From positions 22,117 through 86,116 of the forward strand of contig JARKPB010000011.1 of the NCBI GenBank assembly GCA_029975475.1: a stretch of 64,000 nucleotides of DNA, given 5' to 3'. Origin of the DNA: Anaerolineaceae bacterium. Its GTDB lineage: Bacteria > Chloroflexota > Anaerolineae > Anaerolineales > Anaerolineaceae. Of this stretch, positions 50,379 to 59,253 are shown piece by piece; within the stretch, counting starts at the first letter, position 1; every line of letters begins with the position of its first letter. The notes beneath the pieces are model-generated. The model searched no databases and was not told the DNA's origin. It saw only the letters and a list, made by a program, of their open reading frames with translations. The position numbers were made by a program, and so were the translations under genes.

Positions 50379-51971
50379 ATGCTGACCCTGCTGCCGGCTT
50401 TGTTATTGCTCCTTTCATCTGTCGCGGTACTGGTACTGCGCCGGGTGAAATCAGGTTTTGGCATTGGCTGGCTGGTCAGCGCGCTGACGATTTTGCTGGT
50501 CTGGGGGTTGGTGCTGTCCTACCGCTGGCTGATACCGGCCCCTTTTGTTCTCGATGACTGGTTAAAGTTAAACGGGCCCGGATTACCGCTTCGCTTCGTG
50601 TGGAATCCGGTCAGCTGGACATTCGCGTTCGCGGTCATCAGCCTGTTATTCGGGGTTCTGTGGACCACGCCAGCCCGCTTTGAATCCCAGAGCAGCCCTG
50701 CTACCTGGTCGGCGAATCTGGCGCTGGGAGGGGTAACCCTGCTGGCTGTTATTGCCAGTTCTCCCGCGGCGGTGTTAATCTTCTGGGGGGTGATCGACTT
50801 TGTCGAATTGGGCTTTATGGCGCTGGCGCAGAACAGCGCGCGCCAGAGCGGCGAGATTGTCACCGCGTTTTTCTTCCGCTTCCTGGGATTGCTGCTGGCG
50901 GTAGCCGCCTTCGCGATCGGATCCCTGGATACACCCAACCTGACCCTCGAAACCCTTTCGCCCCGCGCCGGGATGTGGCTGCTGGGGGCGGTTGGTCTGC
51001 GCCTCGGCGTTTTACCGTTGCACCTTCCTTATCGCGAAGAAGGGACCGCCCGCCGGGGACTGGGTCTGACCATGCGGATGGCCGGCCCCGCGGCCGCGCT
51101 GCTGATGCTGCCCTACCTCCCGGCCGGGACGATTCCGTCCGGAATTCAGGGGCTGACCCTGGCATTGTTATCTCTGGCCGCCCTTTACGGATCCAGCCGC
51201 TGGGTTCTGGCGAAAAACGAAATTGAAGGGCGTCCGTTCTGGCTGATTGCCGCCGCCGCCGCCGCGGTGATCGCGGCTGTCAAAGGCGCGGTGACGGCTT
51301 CGCTGGGCTGGTCCTTGATCTTGCTGATCGGCGCTTCCCCATTGTTTCTGTTCTCACACCGCGAACCGCTTTACAGGGTTTTCTTGCTGCCCGCGTGGAT
51401 AGCCATGAGCGGTTTGCCGTTGACCCCGGCCGGTTCCACCTGGAGTTTCTCCCTGGCGGCGGGGTTCGAATTTGCTGATCTGGTCACGGCGGTAGCGCAC
51501 ACCTTTTTGCTGGTTGGTTTTATTCGTCATTCTCTCTCAGAGGGTCTGCCGCCGGTTTCGTTTGAGCCGTGGATGCGCTTTACCTACCTGACGGGCATTG
51601 CCCTGGTTGGCGTGACCCTGTGGGTCGACGGGTTGGCCAGCGGCCTCATCACTGGGTTTTCCCCATTCTGGTGGGCTGGCACCGCGGTGGCTGTCCTGGC
51701 TGCTGGATTAAGTCTGGCGATTTTTCCGCGCCGTGGTCAGACCGCGGAGCGGAAAGAGGCGCCACTGGGCGGTTCGATCCAAACAGCAGCCGGTTTCTTC
51801 AACCAGATCTTCAGCCTGAGCTGGGTCTATGCCATCCTGTGGGGTTTGTATTCCATCCTGTCCAGAATTGTGCTCGCCTTCACCGCCGTTCTGGAAGGGG
51901 AGGGCGGCGTTCTCTGGGCAGTATTGTTGTTGGCTTTGCTGGTTTCACTCTTGAGCGGGGGAGGAACCTAA
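50379..51971 (+). CDS. Antiporter-like membrane subunit (HyfD/NuoN-like, divergent)
   Basis: The 530-residue protein has about 14 predicted TM helices with the layout of Mrp/complex I antiporter-like subunits. Where the family has Lys before PFH in TM7, it has Arg (GLRLGVLPLHLPYREE, about R208). Acids lie in the TM5 region (VIDFVELGF, D140/E143). It lacks the LPDA-type loop after that motif. It is the first gene of a three-gene membrane module whose order and sizes (530, 194, 479) resemble hyfD-hyfE-hyfF of E. coli. No hydrogenase, NuoB/D-like or ferredoxin gene accompanies it in the window. The remote assignment is an inference from pattern. Confidence 0.55.
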   Translation: MLTLLPALLLLLSSVAVLVLRRVKSGFGIGWLVSALTILLVWGLVLSYRWLIPAPFVLDDWLKLNGPGLPLRFVWNPVSWTFAFAVISLLFGVLWTTPARFESQSSPATWSANLALGGVTLLAVIASSPAAVLIFWGVIDFVELGFMALAQNSARQSGEIVTAFFFRFLGLLLAVAAFAIGSLDTPNLTLETLSPRAGMWLLGAVGLRLGVLPLHLPYREEGTARRGLGLTMRMAGPAAALLMLPYLPAGTIPSGIQGLTLALLSLAALYGSSRWVLAKNEIEGRPFWLIAAAAAAVIAAVKGAVTASLGWSLILLIGASPLFLFSHREPLYRVFLLPAWIAMSGLPLTPAGSTWSFSLAAGFEFADLVTAVAHTFLLVGFIRHSLSEGLPPVSFEPWMRFTYLTGIALVGVTLWVDGLASGLITGFSPFWWAGTAVAVLAAGLSLAIFPRRGQTAERKEAPLGGSIQTAAGFFNQIFSLSWVYAILWGLYSILSRIVLAFTAVLEGEGGVLWAVLLLALLVSLLSGGGT

Positions 51972-52556
51972 ATGGATAGCTGGTTTACGCTCCCTCTCAT
52001 TGGCTTATTAATGGTCAGTAATTTGTCCTTGCTGGTGGTGAATGACTGGCGCCGTTTGATGGTTATTCTGGCCGTTCAGTACCTGGTGGTTTTTTCGCTC
52101 GTGCTTTCCCTCTGGCCGCTGGGTATGGCCGCGATTAAACTGATTGGCGGCTGGATGTCTCTGGCGGTCCTCGCCGCGCATCCCCCCCAGCCTGAGGCGT
52201 TAAGTGCCAACCAGCCTCCCCGCTGGGGGACGGTCGTCCGTGTGCTGGCTCTGGGTTTAATCTGGCTGGTGGTGTTCTCTATCTCGCCAATGCTTTCTGA
52301 TGCCACATTTATTCCCTGGCCGATGATGACCGCCGGAATGTTGTTGGTCTGGAGCGGGTTGTTGCAGTTGGGGATCTACCGCCAGCCAATTCGCGTCATT
52401 ATCGGATTGCTCACCCTGCTTTCAGGCTTCGAGATTATCTATGCGGTGGTTGAATTCTCCCTGCTGGTGGCTGGTCTGCTGGCGGCTGTGAATCTTGGCC
52501 TGGCGTTCATCGGCTCCTATCTGTTGACCGCTTCAGAAATGGAGGATCAAACATGA
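51972..52556 (+). CDS. NuoK/HyfE-like membrane subunit (putative)
   Basis: The 194-residue protein has six predicted TM helices. Its last part (GLLTLLSGFEIIYAVVEFS, about residues 145-163) resembles the NuoK/MnhC/HyfE region with buried Glu residues. HyfE has about 216 residues, so the length fits. The ATG follows the upstream TAA directly and its end overlaps the next start (ATGA), which points to stoichiometric production of one complex. Confidence 0.5.
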   Translation: MDSWFTLPLIGLLMVSNLSLLVVNDWRRLMVILAVQYLVVFSLVLSLWPLGMAAIKLIGGWMSLAVLAAHPPQPEALSANQPPRWGTVVRVLALGLIWLVVFSISPMLSDATFIPWPMMTAGMLLVWSGLLQLGIYRQPIRVIIGLLTLLSGFEIIYAVVEFSLLVAGLLAAVNLGLAFIGSYLLTASEMEDQT

Positions 52557-53992
52557 GCGCGCCGTTGATCTGGATTCTCTTCCCCTTCCTGGTTTCGCTG
52601 GGGCTGATTTTCCTGCGCCGTTTCCAGAAGCTCAGCTACGCCATATCCGCGGGTCTCTCGTTTTTCCTGACTCTGGCCGCGCTGATGCTGCCGCTTCAAA
52701 CGGTTTTTCGTCTTGGCCCGCTCAATCTCGAAATTGTCTCATCCCTGAGCTATTTTGGACGGCAGTTAAGCATCACCTCCGCCGACCGGCTGATTCTGGT
52801 GTTGATTTACTCCAGCGGCGGGTTCCTGCTGCTGGGCGGCTGGGTGTCCCGCGCGCCGCGCCTGCTGCCTTCGCTTGGACTGATGCTCCTGTCTGTGCTG
52901 GTGGCGGCGCTCTCCGTGCAGCCTTTTCTGTACGCCGCCCTGTTGGTTGAACTGGCGGTCTTGATCTGTGTACCCTTGCTTTCTCCGCCGGGTGAAAAAC
53001 CCGGCCAGGGAACCCTGCGCTTCCTCATCTTCCTTACTCTTGGCCTTCCGTTTATCCTTTTCGCCGGCTGGGCGCTGGGCGGCACGGGTTTGAACCTGAC
53101 CGATACCCGGCAGGTTAATCAAGCGCTCTTTTTGCTGGGCGTTGGGTTCCTTTTCTGGCTGGCGGTTTTCCCCTTTTATACCTGGATTCCAATGCTGTCC
53201 AGCGAGACCCACCCGTACAGTGCCGGTTATGTATTAAATCTCCTCCCGCCGATTATGCTGCTGCTGTTATTGGATTTTCTCGGTTCATTCCCGTTTATGC
53301 GCGGACTGCCAGCTTTTATTGCCGCGCTGCGGCTGGTGGGTGTCCTGATGGTTCTGACCGGCGGAATTTGGGCCGCTTTTCAGGAAAATTTGGGCCGGCT
53401 CTTCGGCTATGCCGTCATTATGGAAACCGGTTACCTCCTGCTGGCTTTTAGTGTCCCGAACGCGGCCGGGCTGGAAGCGTTTTCTGCCGCTTTGATACCG
53501 CGCATGGTGTCCCTGGCTGTATTTTCACTGGCATTATCATTGCTGCGGCAGGCCCGGATCCCTCTGACTCTGACCGGGATCCGCGGTTGTCTAAAGACCC
53601 GCCCCTTCACCTCCGGAGCGCTGGTGGCTGCTTTGCTTTCACTGGTCGGATTACCGCTGTTTTCAGTCTTCCCGGTGCGGATAAACCTGATCTTTCTGCT
53701 GGCAGGTGAATCAATCCCGGTGATGGCTGCCAGCCTGGCTGGAATGGCCGCCCTGCTGGTGACTGTGGTGCGCGTGCTGGATTCCGCCTTACGCGCACCT
53801 CAACCGCAAAAGGACCGGGACGAACAATTGGAAAACCCAGCCGATCTGGATTCTGCTCAAAAACCAGAAAACTGGCAGGAAATATTATTCGCTTCTGGCG
53901 GAATTTTGATCCTGGTGATGATGGGCCTCTTCCCGGGGTTGTTCCTGGGCGGTTTGCCGGGGATTTTGAGCGCATTTCCTCTGTTAAAATAG
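52553..53992 (+). CDS. Antiporter-like membrane subunit (NuoM/N-like, divergent)
   Basis: The 479-residue protein has about 14 TM helices and is recognisable as antiporter-like by LLVELAVLI (TM5 Glu, about E133) and VFPFYTWIPMLSSETHP after TM6. The TM7 Lys position holds Trp (about W202) and the TM8 Lys position lies in a Pro-Pro segment (about 232-233), so both pumping lysines are lost. A hydrophilic insert lies at about residues 420-445. It ends the module; a -10 box for the next gene follows within 10 bases. Confidence 0.6.
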   Translation: MSAPLIWILFPFLVSLGLIFLRRFQKLSYAISAGLSFFLTLAALMLPLQTVFRLGPLNLEIVSSLSYFGRQLSITSADRLILVLIYSSGGFLLLGGWVSRAPRLLPSLGLMLLSVLVAALSVQPFLYAALLVELAVLICVPLLSPPGEKPGQGTLRFLIFLTLGLPFILFAGWALGGTGLNLTDTRQVNQALFLLGVGFLFWLAVFPFYTWIPMLSSETHPYSAGYVLNLLPPIMLLLLLDFLGSFPFMRGLPAFIAALRLVGVLMVLTGGIWAAFQENLGRLFGYAVIMETGYLLLAFSVPNAAGLEAFSAALIPRMVSLAVFSLALSLLRQARIPLTLTGIRGCLKTRPFTSGALVAALLSLVGLPLFSVFPVRINLIFLLAGESIPVMAASLAGMAALLVTVVRVLDSALRAPQPQKDRDEQLENPADLDSAQKPENWQEILFASGGILILVMMGLFPGLFLGGLPGILSAFPLLK

Positions 53993-53999
53993 CGGATGG

Positions 54000-54005
54000 T
54001 ATAAT
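54000..54005 (+). promoter_or_regulatory. -10 box of the coiled-coil gene
   Basis: TATAAT lies 31 nt before the ATG at 54037. It starts a new transcript that may include selB. The -35 is weak. Confidence 0.5.
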
Positions 54006-54036
54006 CTTTTCAATCTTAGGTGATGAGGCAGGCAAA

Positions 54037-55215
54037 ATGGATCAAGAACAGATCTTACAACGGCTGGCCTGGCTGGATGAAGAACGCAGAAAAGACAGCA
54101 TGACTCTGGCAACGATTAAAGAACGGGTCAATTCGCTGGAGGGAACCGCCAACACGTTGTCGGGGCAGATAAAGGAACTCAGCTCGGACCTGACCCGTCT
54201 TTCGACGGCCATGGGAAAATTTGACCAGCTAGAGACCGCCATAGCACAGGTACGCGTGGATGTCTCGAAGATGATTGATAATCTTGAGAAGCAGCGCCTG
54301 GAAAAAGAAAGAGACGCAGAAAAGGTCCGTAAAGGTGATCTGGAAACTATTAATAAGACCCTCGCGGAATTAAAAAAGGCGGCTGACTCGCTGGGAGAAA
54401 TGAAAAAGAGTATGCAGGCTCGCGTGGAGGAAGATTACCGCCTGGCAAAAGCGGTGGAAGATCTTCACCAGCGCTTTACTGAAAGCCAGCGTGGGGAAGA
54501 GGAACACCGCAGGCTAATCAAAGCCATTGAAGAAGGCGCCCGCCAGGATAATAAACGCGTCTCGGATTTGCAGACCGAGATGCTGGCATTCCGCAAACGC
54601 CTGGATGAAACCCGGGGAAAAGCAGATCTGCAGTCTGAGAATCTGCGAAAATTGGAAACGCGGTTTAATGAACTGCAGGCTTCTGAAGGCGAACGCCGTC
54701 AGGCACAGGCGGCTTTCCTTGAAAAACAGGCGCTCTATCAGGTGGAACGCGACCGGGTCTGGAAGGAGTGGGAAGCGCGATTTGCAGAATATGAAAAGCG
54801 CGGCCAAACGGTCGAGCAGCAAATTCAGGCGCTTGAAAATACCCGCCGGACATTAAAACGGACCCAGGATGAATTTGAGGAAATTACCGCTCGATTTGAG
54901 CGCCGAATTAATGAAATCACCGAAATGCAGCGCCTGAATGAAGACCGCATGAAGCAGGACTGGGTTGGCTTTAAAGCGGATGACCAGAAACGCTGGACCA
55001 ATTACACCCTCGCCCAGGAGGAACAGCAGCGAGAAATTACCCGCCTGCTGAACCGTCTGGAGGAACGCCTGCAAGCTGCTGAAGATTCCCTGGCTGAAAA
55101 TCGCGAAATGTTTGAACAGTCCAATGAAGAAACCTACAAACGTCTGCAGACGTTGTTGAATTCTGCCCATGAGTGGATGGAGGCTTTCGAGCGCTCCTTC
55201 CCCAGACGCGCCTGA
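54037..55215 (+). CDS. Long coiled-coil protein, function unknown
   Basis: The 392-residue protein is almost entirely charged heptad-type helix (Glu, Lys, Arg, Gln and Leu rich), without signal peptide, TM helix or catalytic motif. It starts MDQEQILQRLAWLDEERRK. It ends in a short aromatic and basic segment (EWMEAFERSFPRRA). It could be a cytoskeletal, chromosome-associated or scaffolding protein. selB follows 12 bases later, so both are probably on one mRNA, though a functional tie is not evident. Confidence 0.7.
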   Translation: MDQEQILQRLAWLDEERRKDSMTLATIKERVNSLEGTANTLSGQIKELSSDLTRLSTAMGKFDQLETAIAQVRVDVSKMIDNLEKQRLEKERDAEKVRKGDLETINKTLAELKKAADSLGEMKKSMQARVEEDYRLAKAVEDLHQRFTESQRGEEEHRRLIKAIEEGARQDNKRVSDLQTEMLAFRKRLDETRGKADLQSENLRKLETRFNELQASEGERRQAQAAFLEKQALYQVERDRVWKEWEARFAEYEKRGQTVEQQIQALENTRRTLKRTQDEFEEITARFERRINEITEMQRLNEDRMKQDWVGFKADDQKRWTNYTLAQEEQQREITRLLNRLEERLQAAEDSLAENREMFEQSNEETYKRLQTLLNSAHEWMEAFERSFPRRA

Positions 55216-55227
55216 GCAGGGAGCGGT

Positions 55228-57123
55228 ATGCGCGTTATCGGCACAGCCGGGCATGTTGATCACGGCAAATCCACCCTGGTGGCAGCGCTGACAGGCATTC
55301 ACCCGGACAGGCTGAAAGAAGAACAAGAACGAGAGATGACCATCGACCTGGGTTTCGCCTGGCTGACCCTGCCAGATGGAACCCAGGTTGGCATTGTGGA
55401 TGTCCCGGGACATCGCGATTTTATTGAGAATATGCTCGCGGGTGTTGGCGGTATTGACGCCGCGCTGTTTGTGGTCGCTGCCGATGAGGGGGTGATGCCG
55501 CAGACCCGGGAGCACCTGGCAATACTGGATATTTTGCAAATTCCCGCCGGTGTGATTGCGCTGACCAAGGTGGATCTGGTCAGCGACCCGGAATGGCTGG
55601 ATATGGTGGAGCTGGATGTTCGCCTTGCCCTGCAGGGCAGCGTGCTGCAGGATGCGCCTTTGATCAGGGTTTCTGCGCGCAGCGGAGAAGGATTAAGCAG
55701 TCTGCTGGGCGCCCTGCAAACGGCGCTTTCCGCTGCTCCGCGCCGCCTCGACCTGGGCCGTCCGCGGCTGCCGGTAGACCGGGTATTCAGCATGCCTGGG
55801 TTTGGCACGGTGGTGACCGGAACTCTGCTGGACGGCAGCTTCAAGGTTGGGGATGAAGTCGAAATCCTGCCTGGCGGTTTGCGCGGCCGGATTCGCGGGC
55901 TGCAATCCCATAAGAAAAAGGTGCAGACAGCGGCCCCTGGTTCGCGAACAGCGGTGAACATTAGCGGCCTGGATGCAGATCAGATCCGCCGCGGGCAGGT
56001 GGTTTCCCTGCCGGGGGCTTACGCTGAGACCCGCCGGGTTGATGCATTCTTCAAGATGCTGCCAGATGCCAGCCGACCGCTGCCTCATTCCTCTGAAGTG
56101 AAATTATTCACCGGCGCCGCGGAAGTGGTCGCCCGCGCCCGCGTGCTCGGAGCAGAAGCAGTCCGTCCGGGCGAAGAAGCCTACCTTCAGCTTGAATTAC
56201 GCGATCCCCTGCCGGCAGCGCGCGGCGACCGGTACATTTTGCGCTGGCCTTCTCCGGGTGAGACAATTGGGGGCGGTGAAATCCTGGATTCCCAGCCGCG
56301 CCAGCGCTCCAGGCGCAATCAGCCCGAAGTCATAAGCCGGTTGGAAGCGCTGCACCAAGGTGGTCCCGCGGACCTTTTTTACCAGGCTGCACACGCGGCG
56401 GGAATCGCGCCTGTCGCGGAGATCGCCCGGCGCGCCAGGCTGGAGAGAGAACCGGCCGCCCGGTCAATCAGTGAATTGATCGCGGCAGGGCGTTTGATTG
56501 CTCTGGAAAATGCTCCCCTGGAACTGGAAAGCGAAACGCTGGTGGCTGCGGATCAAACCCTGGAACAAATCTGGACGCGGGCGAGGCAAGAGCTGTCCGC
56601 CTATCATCAGCAGTACCCGCTTCGATTCGGGATGCCCCGCGAGGAGCTGAAAAGCCGGCTGAAACTTTCCGGGCGGATTTTCCCTGCCCTGCTTGCGCAC
56701 TGGCGGGCCGCGGAAAAGTTGAAAGAGCGCGCGGGGTTGATTTCACTGACCGGGCATGAGGTAACCTTAACCCCCGCGCAGCGCGCCGCGGCCGACCAAT
56801 TGCTAAACCGCTTCGCGCAGTCCCCCTACGCGCCGCCTTCCCTCAAAGAATGTGAAGCTGAAGTAGGCGCTGAACTGCTCTCGGCCCTGGTTGAATCCGG
56901 CGAGTTAATTCAGGTGTCTGCCGAGGTGGTTTTTCGCCGTCAGGATTTTGAGCAAATGCTGGCCGGTGTCCGGGAACATTTCGCCGAGCAGCCCACCCTG
57001 ACAGTGGCGCAGTTTCGCGACCGCTTTGGCAGCAGCCGCCGCTACGCGCTCGGTTTTCTTGAGTACCTCGACGCTCAGGGAATCACCCGCCGCGATGGGG
57101 ATACCCGGCGCTTGACTGCCTGA
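55228..57123 (+). CDS. selB: Selenocysteine-specific elongation factor SelB
   Basis: The 631-residue protein has an EF-Tu-like GTPase domain (GTAGHVDHGKST about 5-16, DVPGHRDF, TKVD) and beta-barrel domains 2 and 3 with FSMPGFGTVVTGTL. A C-terminal winged-helix array (residues about 370-631) should bind a SECIS hairpin. SelB delivers Sec-tRNA to UGA codons on the ribosome. No selA, selD, selC tRNA or evident selenoprotein gene lies in the window. Selenium use would fit the nearby YgeY-type genes, but that tie is inferred. Confidence 0.93.
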   Translation: MRVIGTAGHVDHGKSTLVAALTGIHPDRLKEEQEREMTIDLGFAWLTLPDGTQVGIVDVPGHRDFIENMLAGVGGIDAALFVVAADEGVMPQTREHLAILDILQIPAGVIALTKVDLVSDPEWLDMVELDVRLALQGSVLQDAPLIRVSARSGEGLSSLLGALQTALSAAPRRLDLGRPRLPVDRVFSMPGFGTVVTGTLLDGSFKVGDEVEILPGGLRGRIRGLQSHKKKVQTAAPGSRTAVNISGLDADQIRRGQVVSLPGAYAETRRVDAFFKMLPDASRPLPHSSEVKLFTGAAEVVARARVLGAEAVRPGEEAYLQLELRDPLPAARGDRYILRWPSPGETIGGGEILDSQPRQRSRRNQPEVISRLEALHQGGPADLFYQAAHAAGIAPVAEIARRARLEREPAARSISELIAAGRLIALENAPLELESETLVAADQTLEQIWTRARQELSAYHQQYPLRFGMPREELKSRLKLSGRIFPALLAHWRAAEKLKERAGLISLTGHEVTLTPAQRAAADQLLNRFAQSPYAPPSLKECEAEVGAELLSALVESGELIQVSAEVVFRRQDFEQMLAGVREHFAEQPTLTVAQFRDRFGSSRRYALGFLEYLDAQGITRRDGDTRRLTA

Positions 57124-57124
57124 T

Positions 57125-58750
57125 TTATTTTTCCCATTGACTGGCTGCGAACACCTTTTCCAGAAAGGGGTATTTTTCTTCTGGGGTCATCAGGCGGGGG
57201 ACGGCATAATCTTCGCGCATCAGCGGGATTAACTCGGTGCTGATATACCGGTTATTGTAAAAGTAATGCCGGTCAATAAATGCCGGCCGCAGCCAGGATT
57301 CCATCTGGTCAAAGAACAGGTTTCCCAGGCCGTAATGGATAAAGGTCTTTCCGCGAAAGGTCATCCCCTGGGCAAAATGCGACTGGCTGCCGCTGACAAT
57401 ATCTGCTCCCATATCCGCAGCCAGGGCAAAGTCATCCCGCTGGCCCATTTGCGGGCGAAGATTTTCGCTTTCGAAATGTTGAAAAGTAAAGATAACGATG
57501 TAATCTTCCGCCTTTAACCCGGAAATCTGTTCGCGCAGGTACTCAAAATCACACGGATTCGCGCCCGGCCGGTCGCTGCGGGCAAAATCGCTGTCGGGAC
57601 CGGGAATGTTGCAGCCGATAAACGCCAGGCGGTTGCCGCGGATGTCTACTCGCAGCGGCTGCTGGGCTTCTTGCAGGTTCTGGCCGCCGCCGTAATAGGG
57701 CAGGTCGTTTTTACGGTATAACGAAAGGGTATAGAGCAGAGGTTCGCTGCCGTAATCTCTCAGATGATTGCCGGTTAATTCAATCACGTCTGCGCCAACT
57801 TCCTTCAGGAGGTCCAGATATTCCGGGCGGCTGCAAAAGGTCATGCCGCCGCGCAGGGGTTTCCCGGGCGGACAGTCGGGCGAGAAGGATACTTCATTTG
57901 AGATATGCGTCAGGTCAGCCGATCGCAGCAAATCGCGTATCTGCTCGCCGGGATAGAGGATGCCTTGCTCTTCCATGCGCAGCGCGGTTCGGCGCACCAG
58001 AGCGGTTGTGCCGGTGAGAATCACCACCGCCAGGCGGTCTTCCTGTCGGTTAGATTGCGGCAGCAGGCTGGCGAGTTGGGCACAGCCAGGATCATCCGCG
58101 CAGGTAAGCGAGTAGCGCAGCGCCAGGGGATACCCTTCCAGGTCCAGCCCTTTTTCTAACGGGGAGGAGCCGTTGACGCGCAGCACCTTCCAGCGCGGTT
58201 CCAGCAGATCAAACGGCAGGATGGCGTATGCCTGCGGGTGCTGCCAGGCGGCTTTTAGCAATTCATCCAGCGAACCAGTTTGGACTGCGCTGCCGGGAGG
58301 ACCCCAGAGGCTGGTGAAAACTGGCAGGTCAACCGTGCGGACCAGCAACCGCGGCGCTTGCTCTGGTTCGTGGTCGGCTTTCCAGCGGCTAATCAGCGAA
58401 TCCAGAGGTACGTCCTCTTCCAGAGACGGAAAAGCGGCCGCCAGCGCGTAGACCCAGGTCAGACTGGCGATCTCTCCCGGGCGCTGCTGCGCCGAATAAC
58501 TCAGCTCCGCCGGGGCGCTTTCTCCGCGGCCGGCCGGGATGACCCCTTCAGGCAAGTGAAGAGCGGCGCGCAACTCCAGCGGAAGGTTGGGGTCAACCGC
58601 TATTTGTAAGGGAGGTGCCGAGGCAGTCGCGGCAGAGGCTGTCGGCAGGCTTGGCGGCGCGGGCGTCTGGCTGGCTGCGCAGCCGGGCAGCAGGGTCAAG
58701 GCCGCAAGAACCTGCAGAAAAATGAACACAGGTGAGCGGGGAGGATTCAC
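57125..58750 (-). CDS. CapA-family lipoprotein, copy 2
   Basis: I start at the GTG at 58750, which gives 541 residues with a lipoprotein signal (lipobox LLPGC, Cys about 22). A minus-strand TACAAT ends 6 nt before that GTG, so the message is probably leaderless; the TTG further upstream lies inside the promoter. The protein is a paralogue of the lipoprotein at 25841-27472 along its length: shared features are the N-terminal segment with WVYALAAAFPSLE and the CapA domain (VVILTGTTALVRR, HISNEVSFS, IELTGNHLRDYG, VSGSQSHFAQG). Its stop abuts that of selB. Confidence 0.8.
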   Translation of the reverse strand: MNPPRSPVFIFLQVLAALTLLPGCAASQTPAPPSLPTASAATASAPPLQIAVDPNLPLELRAALHLPEGVIPAGRGESAPAELSYSAQQRPGEIASLTWVYALAAAFPSLEEDVPLDSLISRWKADHEPEQAPRLLVRTVDLPVFTSLWGPPGSAVQTGSLDELLKAAWQHPQAYAILPFDLLEPRWKVLRVNGSSPLEKGLDLEGYPLALRYSLTCADDPGCAQLASLLPQSNRQEDRLAVVILTGTTALVRRTALRMEEQGILYPGEQIRDLLRSADLTHISNEVSFSPDCPPGKPLRGGMTFCSRPEYLDLLKEVGADVIELTGNHLRDYGSEPLLYTLSLYRKNDLPYYGGGQNLQEAQQPLRVDIRGNRLAFIGCNIPGPDSDFARSDRPGANPCDFEYLREQISGLKAEDYIVIFTFQHFESENLRPQMGQRDDFALAADMGADIVSGSQSHFAQGMTFRGKTFIHYGLGNLFFDQMESWLRPAFIDRHYFYNNRYISTELIPLMREDYAVPRLMTPEEKYPFLEKVFAASQWEK

Positions 58751-58756
58751 AGGGCG

Positions 58757-58805
58757 ATTGTACCACTTTCCGACCGTTGACAAGCCAGCCCTGAGCGTTT
58801 ATAAT
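58757..58805. promoter_or_regulatory. Divergent promoters of capA-like gene and rplU operon
   Basis: For the plus strand, TTGACA (58777-58782) and TATAAT (58800-58805) are spaced by exactly 17 nt. For the minus strand, TACAAT (58757-58762) lies 6 nt before the GTG. The TTGACAA read in reverse is TTGTCAA, so the same bases may serve as -35 for both directions. Confidence 0.75.
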
Positions 58806-58931
58806 ACCGGATTGCGCTGCCCCGGGTGTTGGTTGCCGGGGTGCGACAGTGTTTTATCCCCAACTTCCCCGGAAGCCGGCGTTTTGAATGGCTGCGCGGG
58901 TCCTCCGGCGAAGTGAAGATTGGAGACAGAA
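58806..58931 (+). other. Structured 5' leader of the L21 operon
   Basis: The leader of about 115 nt contains a hairpin with arms CCCCGG (58820-58825) and CCGGGG (58836-58841) and further GC-rich inverted segments (58870-58915). Leaders before rplU bind ribosomal proteins in some bacteria. I cannot match it to a named Rfam family by eye. Confidence 0.35.
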
Positions 58932-59249
58932 ATGAAGTATGCCATTGTTGAATCGGGCGGCAAGCAGTATAAGGCCGTCGAAGGGTCCGCGATTGAGGTG
59001 GACCTGCTGCCGGTGGAAGTGGGTCAGCCGGTAACCCTGGATAAGGTCTTGCTGGTGGTGGACGGGGACGAAATCGCGATCGGCGCGCCGACCCTGGCCA
59101 AAGCCAAAGTCAACGCAAAAGTTGAAGACCATATCAAGGGTGAGAAAATTGTTGTCTTCCGCTATTCACCCAAAAAACGCATCCGCCGGAAGACCGGTCA
59201 TCGTCAGCAGTACACCCGTCTGCATGTTGAAACGATAGAAGTGGAGTAG
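58932..59249 (+). CDS. rplU: 50S ribosomal protein L21
   Basis: The 105-residue protein has the L21 start [18 protein letters not shown] and the C-terminal [20 protein letters not shown] chose the ATG at 58932, with GGAG 6 nt upstream, over the TTG four codons earlier. It heads the rplU-rpmA pair and is driven by the best-looking promoter of the window. Confidence 0.97.
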   Translation: MKYAIVESGGKQYKAVEGSAIEVDLLPVEVGQPVTLDKVLLVVDGDEIAIGAPTLAKAKVNAKVEDHIKGEKIVVFRYSPKKRIRRKTGHRQQYTRLHVETIEVE

Positions 59250-59253
59250 AACC

